Assembly (NCBI GenBank): GCA_964626405.1
Contig: CAZVFE010000022.1
Span: forward strand, 1-25,359
Direction of reading: 5' to 3'
Length of the DNA stretch: 25,359 bases
From: CAZVFE01 sp964626405
Lineage (GTDB): Bacteria; Bacteroidota; Bacteroidia; Cytophagales; Spirosomataceae
The position numbers and the translations under genes were made by a program. Each line of letters opens with the position of its first letter. The stretch's first letter is position 1. The notes beneath the pieces are model-generated. The model did no database searches. It had not been told where the DNA came from and saw only the letters and a list, made by a program, of their open reading frames with translations. Shown here in pieces: positions 1-7,879 of the stretch.

Positions 1-1
1 T

Positions 2-637
2 ATTTTTGATTTTACTAAGTCTGGACAAATTGGAGATACCATTGGTGGTATTACCTCACCTATCTTGAATATTTTAGGAGATATTTTAATTTTTTTAGCC
101 TTGAAATCTCAATTGGATTCTAATTTGGAACTTAAAATTCAAATTGAAAGGCAGGATAAACAATTTTCTATGGAATTAGAATCAAAGGAAATTAATCAAC
201 TCTATGATAATTTAAAATCGAGTGTAGATGATTTTGCATTTATTGGACTTAATCCAAAGGATTTTGGTAATAAAGATTTTAGAGAAGTGTATGGAAGTGA
301 GGCAATTTGTTTATTTTTTAAAACATTTTATTCTAGTTATCATGGAAATGATGAAGAAATGGAATGTAATCCCAAAATCACTGAAATTATTTCTATGTTA
401 GAGATTTGTGAAAAATTATTGTTAAAAATAAACCTTTCTAAAATTCCTGATAAGGAAAATTTATTTACCTTAACGAAACACCAATTTCTTTATAGAATTT
501 TCCCAGGAATATCTCATGAATATCATAAAGAATTAAAACCTTATTATTGCGATTTATGTAAAAGAAATCATGGTCTTCCTATCGAAATGGTTAGACTAAT
601 TAAATCTAATTATGAATTAGCTAAAAGGTATATTTGA
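2..637 (+). CDS. Membrane-anchored protein of unknown function, 5' end outside window (AbiC-like TM region)
   Basis: Only the C-terminal 211 codons are present. The frame is open from base 2, so the TTG at 65 is an internal codon and the real start lies upstream. The visible N-terminal part reads GQIGDTIGGITSPILNILGD and continues into a hydrophobic segment and LALKSQLDSN. This glycine-rich loop plus membrane helix resembles the N-terminal region of putative phage abortive-infection (putAbiC) proteins. A charged, probably coiled-coil stretch follows, then a helical soluble region with FFKTFY and FLYRIF, and near the end a CDLC motif followed by KRNHG that could bind a metal. It is convergent with the dipeptidase gene, 27 bases away. 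The family link is a resemblance recalled by eye; the function is unknown. Confidence 0.6.
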   Translation: MFDFTKSGQIGDTIGGITSPILNILGDILIFLALKSQLDSNLELKIQIERQDKQFSMELESKEINQLYDNLKSSVDDFAFIGLNPKDFGNKDFREVYGSEAICLFFKTFYSSYHGNDEEMECNPKITEIISMLEICEKLLLKINLSKIPDKENLFTLTKHQFLYRIFPGISHEYHKELKPYYCDLCKRNHGLPIEMVRLIKSNYELAKRYI

Positions 638-664
638 TAATTTCGATTCAAAATTAAATAGAAA

Positions 665-1732
665 TTAAAGGTTTCTTTTAAGGAAATTCAATATATTTCC
701 TGAAAGGATTTTTTGAATTTCTTTATTTGAAAATCCTCTTTTTTCGAATAATGAAGGCAGTTTTTGAAGGTCTGCTATGGTAGTCATTTCAGATGGGGCT
801 TGTTCCCTTCCAAATGCCCCATCTAAATCTGTCCCTAATCCTACCTGATCAACATTTCCAGCAATACTACAGATATGAACTAAATGATCGATCATTGTAT
901 TCAAGCTAACATTTTTACTTATTGGGGTCGACTCCCCCTTTTTCCAATCAGATACCATCATCCAAGCATCTAATGGCATTCCGATAAATGCTTTCCTATT
1001 GATTATTTCCTTAAATTGTTCATCAGAAAATTGTCTATTATGGTTTACCAAAGTTCTAGAATTTTGATGACTAGCCCATACAACCCCATTGTAAATTTCC
1101 ATTGTATCCCAAAATGCTTCATCACATAAATGAGTAACATCTAAAATCAACTTTTTCTCTTCAATCTTTTTTATTAAGTCTATTCCTTTACTAGTTAGTC
1201 CACCTTTGGAATCTGTTCCATTTGCATATCTTCCTGGGCCATAATGTGCTGGTCCAATGGCTCTTAATCCACTTTCATAGGCGATATCTAAATAATCTAA
1301 ATCAATTATAGAATCAGCACCCTCCAAACTTAAAATATAGCCTATTTTCTTCTTTTTATCTTTTGTTTCTTCCCAATATTTTAAATGGGCCTCAATATCT
1401 TTCCAACTTTTTAATTGAATTAATTCACCTTTTGATTCTAAAGAACGATAATAGGCTAATTGTCCTTGTGTATGTGCCCAAGCTTGTTCAGGTGAATTCC
1501 AACCTGGTAAAGGGCTATTCTTTTCTACTACCCTTGCAATTTGAGTAGCCACAACAATACCAATATTGCCATTACGTAATTCTTCTAAACAAACCATGGC
1601 ATTTCCACGATCAGGCTTATCGTTTAATCCTATTTCTCTATCATTGATCTCTTTGATAGACATCGTTAAATCTCTGTTCCATTCCAGAGCATTCATTGCT
1701 AAATCCAAGTGTGCATCTATTATAAACATCAT
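665..1732 (-). CDS. Membrane dipeptidase family protein (peptidase M19)
   Basis: A zinc-dependent dipeptidase of the renal dipeptidase family, which cleaves dipeptides, including those with a D-residue at the C-terminal side. The metal-site signature is complete: DAHLD near the N-terminus (H8, D10), the bridging Glu in LSLEGAD (E137), VTHLCDEAFWD (H201), ASHQNSR (H222) and GTDLDGAFG. No signal peptide is visible, so it is probably cytoplasmic. I place the start at 1732 because that ATG overlaps the TGA of the upstream PLP gene (ATGA) and is followed at once by the conserved FIIDAHLDL; the ATG at 1729 is equally possible, while the longer ORF start at 1768 would add a poorly conserved 12-residue leader. 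It is the last gene of the nine-gene operon. Family assignment is firm; the substrate and its tie to sugar use are unknown. Confidence 0.88.
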   Translation of the reverse strand: MMFIIDAHLDLAMNALEWNRDLTMSIKEINDREIGLNDKPDRGNAMVCLEELRNGNIGIVVATQIARVVEKNSPLPGWNSPEQAWAHTQGQLAYYRSLESKGELIQLKSWKDIEAHLKYWEETKDKKKKIGYILSLEGADSIIDLDYLDIAYESGLRAIGPAHYGPGRYANGTDSKGGLTSKGIDLIKKIEEKKLILDVTHLCDEAFWDTMEIYNGVVWASHQNSRTLVNHNRQFSDEQFKEIINRKAFIGMPLDAWMMVSDWKKGESTPISKNVSLNTMIDHLVHICSIAGNVDQVGLGTDLDGAFGREQAPSEMTTIADLQKLPSLFEKRGFSNKEIQKILSGNILNFLKRNL

Positions 1733-2826
1733 AGGCTTATTTTTCGATTCCTTGCTAATACAACCCATTCTCCACTTAATTTCCCATTCTCAATAACTTG
1801 TAGGGACTGATGTAAGGCAATAGTAGGACAAACATGATAAGGAATTCCTATAATTATATCTCCTATTTTAAATTCCTCTGAATTTTCTACTTTTACAATA
1901 CCATGTTCTTCAGATTGTGATTCTAAAGATAAGATCCTTGAATCTATAAAACGTATTCTGTTTTGAATGGGATTTTCAGCAGCAATTGATTTATGTCCCA
2001 AATCCAAACATAAGCTTGTTTTTGTTGGTTTAGAGACTACTCTTGTGACAATATAAACTGCTTGTTTTAAACTATTCTCTGGATATAATTCTGCATATCC
2101 TGCATCAAAGAAAATAAAAGTTCCAGGGCTACAAGTGAATTTGTTATTTTCAGAATGAACCAAGAAGGAAGGAGTTCCACCAACGATATATTCAATATCT
2201 GGACAGATAACGTCTATTTTTTCTTTTAAAGTCCAAAAATCTTCAAAATCTTCCTCTACATGATTAATTCTTTCTTCTATTTTTTTATCTCGAATATGGC
2301 CATCATAAGCATGAATCCCCCTAAATTCAATATTAGATGATTGAATAATTTGTTTAAATAGATTAAAGCCATCCTTTATTTGGATACCTGTTCTATTCAT
2401 CCCAAGGTTTAAATCGATAAATACTGGAATTTTAATACCATGATTTAGGGCAAATTGATCCATTTCAAATAAATGATTGAAATCATCTACTAAACAAGAA
2501 AAATTAGTTTTCGGATATTTTTCAATCAATAATTTAAATCGATTTAGATTGGATAAACTTAATTGATAGGCAATTAATACATCAGGGGCATTGGATAAAG
2601 CTAATAATTCAGCCTCTGCAATAGTTGCACATTTGAATTTTTTAATGCCTTTTTCGAGCATCATTTCATTGGCCTCTTTGGTTTTATGCGTTTTAATATG
2701 CGGTCTCAGTCTTTCTGGCTTACCTTCAACACGATTAATTATCCAATCAATATTATGTTCGACTCTTTCAGGAAATAAAATAATCCCTGGAGAAAATATA
2801 TTCGAATAATCTATATTAAAAATCAT
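1729..2826 (-). CDS. D-threonine aldolase / D-serine dehydratase-like PLP enzyme
   Basis: A 365-residue fold-type III PLP enzyme with an alanine-racemase-like barrel at the N-terminus and a D-serine-dehydratase-like domain at the C-terminus. RPHIKTHKT contains the expected PLP lysine (K45). The C-terminal metal site reads PYHVCPT (H331, C333), the His-x-Cys pattern of eukaryotic DSD1 D-serine dehydratases rather than the His-x-Asp of characterised bacterial D-threonine aldolases. Family members act on D-beta-hydroxy amino acids: D-threonine to glycine plus acetaldehyde, or D-serine to pyruvate plus ammonia. The start codon overlaps the stop of the SDR upstream (ATGA), and its own stop overlaps the dipeptidase start, so all three are probably translationally coupled. 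Its place in a fucose operon is unexplained. The exact reaction cannot be chosen from sequence. Confidence 0.8.
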   Translation of the reverse strand: MIFNIDYSNIFSPGIILFPERVEHNIDWIINRVEGKPERLRPHIKTHKTKEANEMMLEKGIKKFKCATIAEAELLALSNAPDVLIAYQLSLSNLNRFKLLIEKYPKTNFSCLVDDFNHLFEMDQFALNHGIKIPVFIDLNLGMNRTGIQIKDGFNLFKQIIQSSNIEFRGIHAYDGHIRDKKIEERINHVEEDFEDFWTLKEKIDVICPDIEYIVGGTPSFLVHSENNKFTCSPGTFIFFDAGYAELYPENSLKQAVYIVTRVVSKPTKTSLCLDLGHKSIAAENPIQNRIRFIDSRILSLESQSEEHGIVKVENSEEFKIGDIIIGIPYHVCPTIALHQSLQVIENGKLSGEWVVLARNRKISL

Positions 2827-3605
2827 AGTAAGGCTCTATCAAGGTGAACATATCCCCCATCAACATGTATTAATTGTCCTGTTGTATGGGAAGACCTTTT
2901 TGACATCAAGAAACTAACCATATCACCTATTTCCTCTTTTGTGGTCATTCTATTTCCTAATGGGATTTTCGATTCAATTTCTTTAAGTTTTTCCTCTGGA
3001 TTTGGAAGAGTTTTAATCCATTTTTGATATAATGGAGTAAAACATTCTGAAACAATTACTGAATTTACTCGGATTCCATATTTAAGTAATTCAACTGCCC
3101 ATTCACGCGTGAGTCCATTTCTCCCTCCATTGGAAGCGGCATAAGCAGAAGTACCACCCTGTCCGGTTTCAGCTGTTTTTGAGCCAATATTCACAATTGC
3201 GCCCTTGGATTCTTTAAGATAGGGTAAGGCATATTGGGCTAAAAGATAATAATGAACAAGATTTGCATGTAAAGACTGCATAAATTTTTCATAATTTCCA
3301 TCCTCCAATCCCACACCATCATTCACCCCAGCATTATTCACTAAACCATCAATTTTTCCGAAAAAAATTCCAATTTCATCAATTACCCTTTTGCATTCTT
3401 CTGGCTTTGTTAATTCAGCTACAAAGGAAAAAGCCTGTCCACCCGTTGCTTGAATCTTTTCTATGCATTTTAAATTATCTGCCTCATTTCTACCTACAAT
3501 AGCTACGATAGCTGATTCCATAGCGAGAGACTGAGAAATACCTTCTCCAATTCCTTTTGCCCCACCAGTGACGATAATAACTTTTTCTTTTAAGCCTAAA
3601 TTCAT
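2823..3605 (-). CDS. SDR-family sugar dehydrogenase, probable L-fucose 1-dehydrogenase with atypical active site
   Basis: A 260-residue short-chain dehydrogenase. It has the nucleotide-binding motif TGGAKGIG (13-20), NNAG (90-93), Ser142 and Tyr155, and ends with VDGGYVHLDRALL, a tail I associate with L-fucose dehydrogenase-like SDRs. By position in the operon it would oxidise L-fucose (or a related sugar) to the lactone used by the neighbouring lactonase. The catalytic Tyr-x3-Lys motif reads YAASN: Asn159 stands where Lys is expected (codon 3129-3131, AAT). The surrounding residues NGGRNGLTREWAVEL are otherwise normal for the family, so this may be a subfamily trait rather than decay. It starts 1 base after the lactonase stop and overlaps the PLP gene by 4 bases. 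The SDR call is firm; the substrate is inferred. Confidence 0.82.
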   Translation of the reverse strand: MNLGLKEKVIIVTGGAKGIGEGISQSLAMESAIVAIVGRNEADNLKCIEKIQATGGQAFSFVAELTKPEECKRVIDEIGIFFGKIDGLVNNAGVNDGVGLEDGNYEKFMQSLHANLVHYYLLAQYALPYLKESKGAIVNIGSKTAETGQGGTSAYAASNGGRNGLTREWAVELLKYGIRVNSVIVSECFTPLYQKWIKTLPNPEEKLKEIESKIPLGNRMTTKEEIGDMVSFLMSKRSSHTTGQLIHVDGGYVHLDRALL

Positions 3606-3606
3606 A

Positions 3607-4434
3607 TTAATCTAAATGATAAAATTCCTGACAATTTTTAAATAATATTTGATCTTGTTCAGACTGACTGAGTTGTGAAATTGAACTTTTCACCAATTCT
3701 ACCCAATGTGGTAAGTCAGCCGCTAATTTTAAAACTGGATAATCGGAACCAAATAATAAGCGATTCGGGCCAAATGTTTCGATCGCAATTTCTATAATTG
3801 TTAAAATATCGGATCTTTTCCAATTTTTCCAATCGGCCTCAGTTAAAATGCCCGAAATTTTTGCTGATAAATGTTTTAAATCTTTAAATTGAACAAACCA
3901 TTTTTCCCACTCCTTCCAATTTCCGGATTTGATTGGAGGTTTTCCAAGATGATCTAAAATTATTGATTGGCTATCAATTTTTTTAGCAAATTTTAATGCG
4001 GACTCTATTTGATGTGGTAATATTAAAATATCATAGCTGAAATTAAAAGCCTTTAATGCTTTAATCCCCCTTAAAAATGTTTCTCTTTCAAAGAAATTTG
4101 GATCTGATTCACCTTGGATTATATGTCTAAATCCTTTTAAATCCTCAAATTGTGAGAAATAATCTAATTTTTCATAAATAGAATCATCTTGCAAATCAAC
4201 CCATCCTACAACACCTTTAACGAAATTAAATTGTTCTGCCAATGATAAAAGGAATAAAGTTTCCTCCTCTGAACTATCTGCTTGAACAGCCACACAACCA
4301 TTTATTCCACAATCCTTAAAGAGAATTTCAGCCTCCAATGGGTAAAAATCATTTCTAATTATGGCCATATCTGGAGTAATCCATGTATCTCTTTCAGGAT
4401 TATAATTCCAAAAATGTTGATGTGCGTCCAGCAT
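3607..4434 (-). CDS. COG3618 amidohydrolase, probable L-fucono-lactonase
   Basis: A TIM-barrel metal-dependent hydrolase of the Amidohydro_2 family, which includes L-fucono-1,5-lactonase and L-rhamnono-1,4-lactonase. Motifs in order are the DAHQHFW metal site at the N-terminus (H5, H7), VQADSSEEET, GWVDL, GFRHIIQ, ILDHLGKPP, the KISG strand and RLLFGSDYP near the C-terminus. The expected role is opening of the sugar lactone made by the SDR encoded just downstream. I choose the ATG at 4434, 2 bases after the SGNH stop, because it puts the conserved DAHQHFW directly at the N-terminus; a start at 4461 would run 25 bases into the upstream gene. The 275-residue length fits the family. No signal peptide, so cytoplasmic. 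Fucose is preferred over rhamnose as substrate from context only. Confidence 0.87.
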   Translation of the reverse strand: MLDAHQHFWNYNPERDTWITPDMAIIRNDFYPLEAEILFKDCGINGCVAVQADSSEEETLFLLSLAEQFNFVKGVVGWVDLQDDSIYEKLDYFSQFEDLKGFRHIIQGESDPNFFERETFLRGIKALKAFNFSYDILILPHQIESALKFAKKIDSQSIILDHLGKPPIKSGNWKEWEKWFVQFKDLKHLSAKISGILTEADWKNWKRSDILTIIEIAIETFGPNRLLFGSDYPVLKLAADLPHWVELVKSSISQLSQSEQDQILFKNCQEFYHLD

Positions 4435-4436
4435 TA

Positions 4437-5108
4437 TTAATAATTTTTTATCACATTCCACATGGTATTAGCAACAAATTTATTTCCATTTTCATTTAAA
4501 TGAACTCTATCTGTTGTTAAAATGCCTTTTATTTCATTATTAGGATTATTTACTTTCAAATACTTCATAAATTCATATCGAAGGTCAATAAGACCTGTAC
4601 CTTCCTCATTGGCGATTCTACGGATCATAGTAGAAAAATAATTTAAATCGCCATCATTTTCATTAGTATTATCTGTTTTTTCCCCGATTACTGATGGTGT
4701 ACAAATAATTATTTTAGCACCGTTGACTCTTAATCTTTTAATTAATGCATGATAGAATCTTTCAAATTTATCATAATCAGTTCCAGTGCGCGAAGTGGTT
4801 TTATGCCATACATCATTTATTCCAACATAAATAACAATGATATCTGGATTTTTTGCTAATACGTCTTCTTCATGTCTTAGATATAAATCATATACCTTAT
4901 TTCCTCCGATACCAGCGCCAATTAATTCATATTGATCCGCCAGTCCTTTTTCTTTTAACATTTCACCCATTTGCGTAATATATCCAGTTGGATTTACTCC
5001 AGCTTGAGTAATAGAATCTCCGAAAAATACGATTTTTTTGGGTTTATCAGCTTTGAAAGATAATAAACTGAAAATTGTAAGTGCAATTAAAAAAAATTTA
5101 GTCTTCAT
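4437..5108 (-). CDS. Secreted SGNH/GDSL-family hydrolase (probable esterase)
   Basis: A 223-residue lipase/esterase of the SGNH superfamily. The N-terminal 20 or so residues (lysines, then a hydrophobic run ending SLLSFKA) form a signal peptide without a lipobox cysteine, so it is probably periplasmic or secreted. All four blocks are visible: FFGDSITQ (nucleophile S32), GAGIGGN (block II Gly), YVGIND (G96-N98) and TTDRVHLN (D200, H203). Related proteins remove acetyl groups from polysaccharides. Lying between sugar-acid genes and sharing a locus with a secreted fucosidase, it may deacetylate fucose-containing glycans before or after cleavage; this is inference. It starts 9 bases after the upstream SDR. 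Confidence 0.87.
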   Translation of the reverse strand: MKTKFFLIALTIFSLLSFKADKPKKIVFFGDSITQAGVNPTGYITQMGEMLKEKGLADQYELIGAGIGGNKVYDLYLRHEEDVLAKNPDIIVIYVGINDVWHKTTSRTGTDYDKFERFYHALIKRLRVNGAKIIICTPSVIGEKTDNTNENDGDLNYFSTMIRRIANEEGTGLIDLRYEFMKYLKVNNPNNEIKGILTTDRVHLNENGNKFVANTMWNVIKNY

Positions 5109-5117
5109 AATAGGTTT

Positions 5118-5882
5118 TTAATTATTTAAGTATAGAAATCCGCCATCAATTGGATAATCACATCCTGTTAGAAAACTTGCTTCATTTGAGCATAAATAAA
5201 GAGCCATAGAAGCAATTTCATCAGATTGTCCCATCCTTCCAATAGGTTGAGTAGCGGAAAGTTTATTGAACATTTCTTCTTTATTTTCTGGATAATTTTT
5301 TTCTAAATATCCTTCGACAAATGGGGTATATACTCTTGCTGGAGAGATGCTATTACAACGAATTCCATCTTTAATATAATCCTTAGCAATAGACATTGTC
5401 ATTGTTTTTATAGCTCCTTTTGTCATTGAATAACCTAATCTATCTGGAATACCAACAGAAGCGGCCACCGAGGCAATATTTAAAATTACACCAGATTTTT
5501 GTTGTTTCATTGATGAAATAAATGCCTTGGAACAATGGAAAGCTCCTTTAACATTTACTTCGAATATTTTTTGAAAATCTTCTGAGGAAGTATTTTCAAG
5601 ATTTCCAATTTGAGAAATTCCAGCATTATTAATTAGGATGTCTATATTTCCAATTAAATTGGCTGCTTTTTCAACTTCAAAATAGTTTGAAATATCAACA
5701 AAATATAAGCTAGTTTTTGGTTGAATAATTTTTAATTCTTCAAAGGTATTATTTGTTGTAGGGTTATCAAGGTCAAAAATAATAATTTCTGCCTCATGCT
5801 GTGCAAATAATAAGGATATGGATCTTCCTATGCCCGATCCACCACCTGTAATTAAAACTTTTTTTCCTTGATAATTATACAT
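5118..5882 (-). CDS. SDR-family dehydrogenase, probable 2-keto-3-deoxy-L-fuconate dehydrogenase
   Basis: A 254-residue classical short-chain dehydrogenase with an intact active site: TGGGSGIG (12-19), NNAG (85-88), Ser138, Tyr151 and Lys155 in GYSMTKGA, and a C-terminal GGFLYLN. The stretch KDYIKDGIRCNSISPARVYT resembles the DHRS6/BDH2 group. In oxidative fucose and rhamnose pathways a member of this family oxidises the 2-keto-3-deoxy acid to the 2,4-diketo acid, which matches its place just after the dehydratase gene (15-base gap). Having a complete catalytic tetrad, it contrasts with the other SDR of the operon. The family is certain; the substrate is inferred from neighbours. Confidence 0.87.
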   Translation of the reverse strand: MYNYQGKKVLITGGGSGIGRSISLLFAQHEAEIIIFDLDNPTTNNTFEELKIIQPKTSLYFVDISNYFEVEKAANLIGNIDILINNAGISQIGNLENTSSEDFQKIFEVNVKGAFHCSKAFISSMKQQKSGVILNIASVAASVGIPDRLGYSMTKGAIKTMTMSIAKDYIKDGIRCNSISPARVYTPFVEGYLEKNYPENKEEMFNKLSATQPIGRMGQSDEIASMALYLCSNEASFLTGCDYPIDGGFLYLNN

Positions 5883-5897
5883 TTTTACAAAGTCTAT

Positions 5898-7547
5898 TTA
5901 TAAAGATACACCTCTTCTCCAAAACATGAAATCATCTTGTCCTAAATCCATCGCTTTTGTATTAATTTTTCCTGAGGCAAGGTCAATTATATAATCCAAA
6001 ATTTCTTCTCCCATCATTTCAATTGATTTTTCACCTTCAATTATTGGTCCGCAGTTGATATCAATTATTTCAGGAAGTTTTTGTGCTAATTTAGAATTTG
6101 TGGATAATTTAACCATTGGGGAAATTGGATTTCCTGTTGGAGTACCTAATCCAGTAGTAAATAATTGAATGGTTGCTCCTGCTCCAGCCATTCCGGAGGT
6201 AGCAAGGACATCATTTCCTGGTGTACAAACCAAATTTAAACCTGTTTTGGTAGCGTATTTTCCGTATCCCAAGGCATCTACAAATGGAGAAGTACCAGCT
6301 TTTTTTGCTGCACCTGCAGATTTAATAGCGTCTGTAATTAAACCATCTTTTATATTCCCTGGTGATGGGTTCATATCAAAACCTGCGCCAACTGCTGCTG
6401 CTCTTTTTGCATATTCACGCATCATTTTCCCAAAATTATCTGCAATAATAGAATTTACACATCGATTTTGTATTTCCTGTTCCACCCCACATAATTCTGG
6501 AAATTCAGCAATCATAACCGTTCCTCCTAAAGCTACTACTAAATCTGCGGTATGTCCGATTGCTGGATTTGCAGAAATACCTGAAAATCCATCAGATCCC
6601 CCACATTTTACGCCTATCCTTAATTTTGATAAAGGGGCAGGTTTACGATTAATTTTATTGATTTCAATTAAACCTTCAAATGTTTTTAGGATAACCTCAT
6701 TTAATAGTTTCTCAACACCTGAACCATTATCTTGTTGTTGTTCAAAAATATAAAGAGGTTTAGAGAAATTTGGATCCTTTTCTTTAAGTTTTTCCTTAAA
6801 TACATCAATTTGAGAATGTTGACAACCTAGACTTAAAACCGTGACCCCTCCCACATTTGGATTGACGCAATATCCTGCTAGTAAATCACAAAGAATTAAA
6901 GAATCATCTTTATTTTCTCCACAACCGCTCTCATGAGTTAGGAATTTAATGCCATCTACATTCTGAAAAAGATCTGATTTTTGAATCAATTTTCCATCAG
7001 ATTGATTGGAGCTTAAGCCTAAATTTTGATTATTAAGATATTGGTTTTTTAAACCTTCCACTTTTTCTAAATAAACATCCTTCTTTCTAAAACCTAATCC
7101 ATCAAGAAGTGCATTCTTTAGGATTTCAATATTTCTATTTTCGCAAAAAACTAACGGAATTACCAACCAATAGTTTTCCGTGCCAACTTGTCCATCTGCC
7201 CTATGATATCCTAAAAATTCCTTATTTTCATATTTTGAAATATTAGGAGCTTGCCATTCGTATTCTTTTTGTTTTCCAATAAAATCTTGCGAGGCATGGT
7301 GTAAATTGAATGTATGAATTAATCCTCCTTTTGGAATATCTTGAGAGGCATGACCCACTAAAACACCATACATAATGGCCTTTTCTCCTTTTGCAATCGA
7401 TTCAGTAGTAAATTTATGTTTTGCATTGATATCATCCACCAATTCAAATTCCTCTCCATTCACTTGAACTTTTTCACCCTTTTTTAAATCAACTAGAGCG
7501 ACAATTAGGTTATCCTCCTGATTAAGTTTTAAATACTTATTTTTCAT
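5898..7547 (-). CDS. UxaA/GarD-family sugar-acid dehydratase, probable L-fuconate dehydratase
   Basis: A 549-residue protein with the altronate dehydratase architecture: an N-terminal SAF domain (about 10-85, with VGHASQDI and GLIHTFN) and a C-terminal D-galactarate dehydratase/altronate hydrolase domain. Recognisable motifs are GYHRADGQVGTENYW (about 113-127), ESGCGEN, VLSLGCQ, CGGSDGFSGISANPAIG and EFPELCGVEQ. The family dehydrates sugar acids to 2-keto-3-deoxy acids using a metal. Well-known L-fuconate dehydratases belong to the enolase superfamily, so if this enzyme fills that step it is a non-orthologous replacement; true altronate dehydratase is the alternative, but no uronate isomerase, reductase or KDG kinase lies nearby. 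Its start overlaps the stop of the mutarotase gene (ATGA). Confidence 0.87.
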   Translation of the reverse strand: MKNKYLKLNQEDNLIVALVDLKKGEKVQVNGEEFELVDDINAKHKFTTESIAKGEKAIMYGVLVGHASQDIPKGGLIHTFNLHHASQDFIGKQKEYEWQAPNISKYENKEFLGYHRADGQVGTENYWLVIPLVFCENRNIEILKNALLDGLGFRKKDVYLEKVEGLKNQYLNNQNLGLSSNQSDGKLIQKSDLFQNVDGIKFLTHESGCGENKDDSLILCDLLAGYCVNPNVGGVTVLSLGCQHSQIDVFKEKLKEKDPNFSKPLYIFEQQQDNGSGVEKLLNEVILKTFEGLIEINKINRKPAPLSKLRIGVKCGGSDGFSGISANPAIGHTADLVVALGGTVMIAEFPELCGVEQEIQNRCVNSIIADNFGKMMREYAKRAAAVGAGFDMNPSPGNIKDGLITDAIKSAGAAKKAGTSPFVDALGYGKYATKTGLNLVCTPGNDVLATSGMAGAGATIQLFTTGLGTPTGNPISPMVKLSTNSKLAQKLPEIIDINCGPIIEGEKSIEMMGEEILDYIIDLASGKINTKAMDLGQDDFMFWRRGVSL

Positions 7548-7879
7548 TTATTTAAATCAAATATTTTTTTTGTTAAAACCCATTTTTCATCTTTTTCAGC
7601 CCCTGGAATAGAATCTTGAAATTTCCACATCAATTTTTCCCATTCTTGAACAAAAGGATTCACTTTATCCATTTGGCCTTTATTTTCAAAACTAAAATTA
7701 TCATCTGTTTCTATATTCATGACCAATCTGTTTGAAAAACGACTGATTTCCATAGATTTAATACCTGAGTTTCGAATACTTTTTTCTATCTCAATTGGAA
7801 TAGACTCATGGTATTTTTCATACTCTTTAATTAGAGCTTCATCTGGTTTTAAATCTAAAATTAAAGTAAATTTTTTCAT
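7544..7879 (-). CDS. L-rhamnose mutarotase family protein (probable sugar mutarotase)
   Basis: A 111-residue protein of the RhaM (YiiL) mutarotase family, which interconverts alpha and beta anomers of deoxyhexoses. Family features are the opening strand TLILDLKPDE, Tyr20 and His24 in EYEKYHESIP (matching the catalytic Tyr/His of E. coli RhaM), GIKSMEISRFSNRLVM and the C-terminal WEKLMWKFQ. It is not the FucU type normally tied to fucose, but members are found in both rhamnose and fucose loci. It overlaps the permease stop and the dehydratase start by ATGA junctions, fitting a role in supplying the anomer used by the sugar 1-dehydrogenase. Confidence 0.85.
   Translation of the reverse strand: MKKFTLILDLKPDEALIKEYEKYHESIPIEIEKSIRNSGIKSMEISRFSNRLVMNIETDDNFSFENKGQMDKVNPFVQEWEKLMWKFQDSIPGAEKDEKWVLTKKIFDLNK

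Noticed and set aside
65..67. TTG as start codon of the first gene
   Set aside because: The frame is open and protein-like back to base 2, and the conserved-looking GQIGDTIGG segment lies upstream of the TTG, so the gene runs in from outside the window.
638..667. Terminator between the edge gene and the dipeptidase gene
   Set aside because: TAATTTC (638-644) and GAAATTA (661-667) form an inverted repeat, but the stem is nearly all A-T, the loop is 16 bases and no T run follows.
1733..1768. Longer N-terminus for the dipeptidase starting at 1768
   Set aside because: It would overlap the upstream PLP gene by 40 bases and add a hydrophilic leader before the conserved DAHLD; the ATGA start at 1732 fits the pattern of the operon.
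4435..4461. Longer N-terminus for the lactonase starting at 4461
   Set aside because: It would run 25 bases into the SGNH gene; homologs usually begin just before the DAHQHFW motif.
6169..6753. 194-codon open frame on the plus strand inside the dehydratase gene
   Set aside because: It is antisense to strongly conserved dehydratase motifs, rich in Pro and Ala from the complementary codons, and resembles no family.
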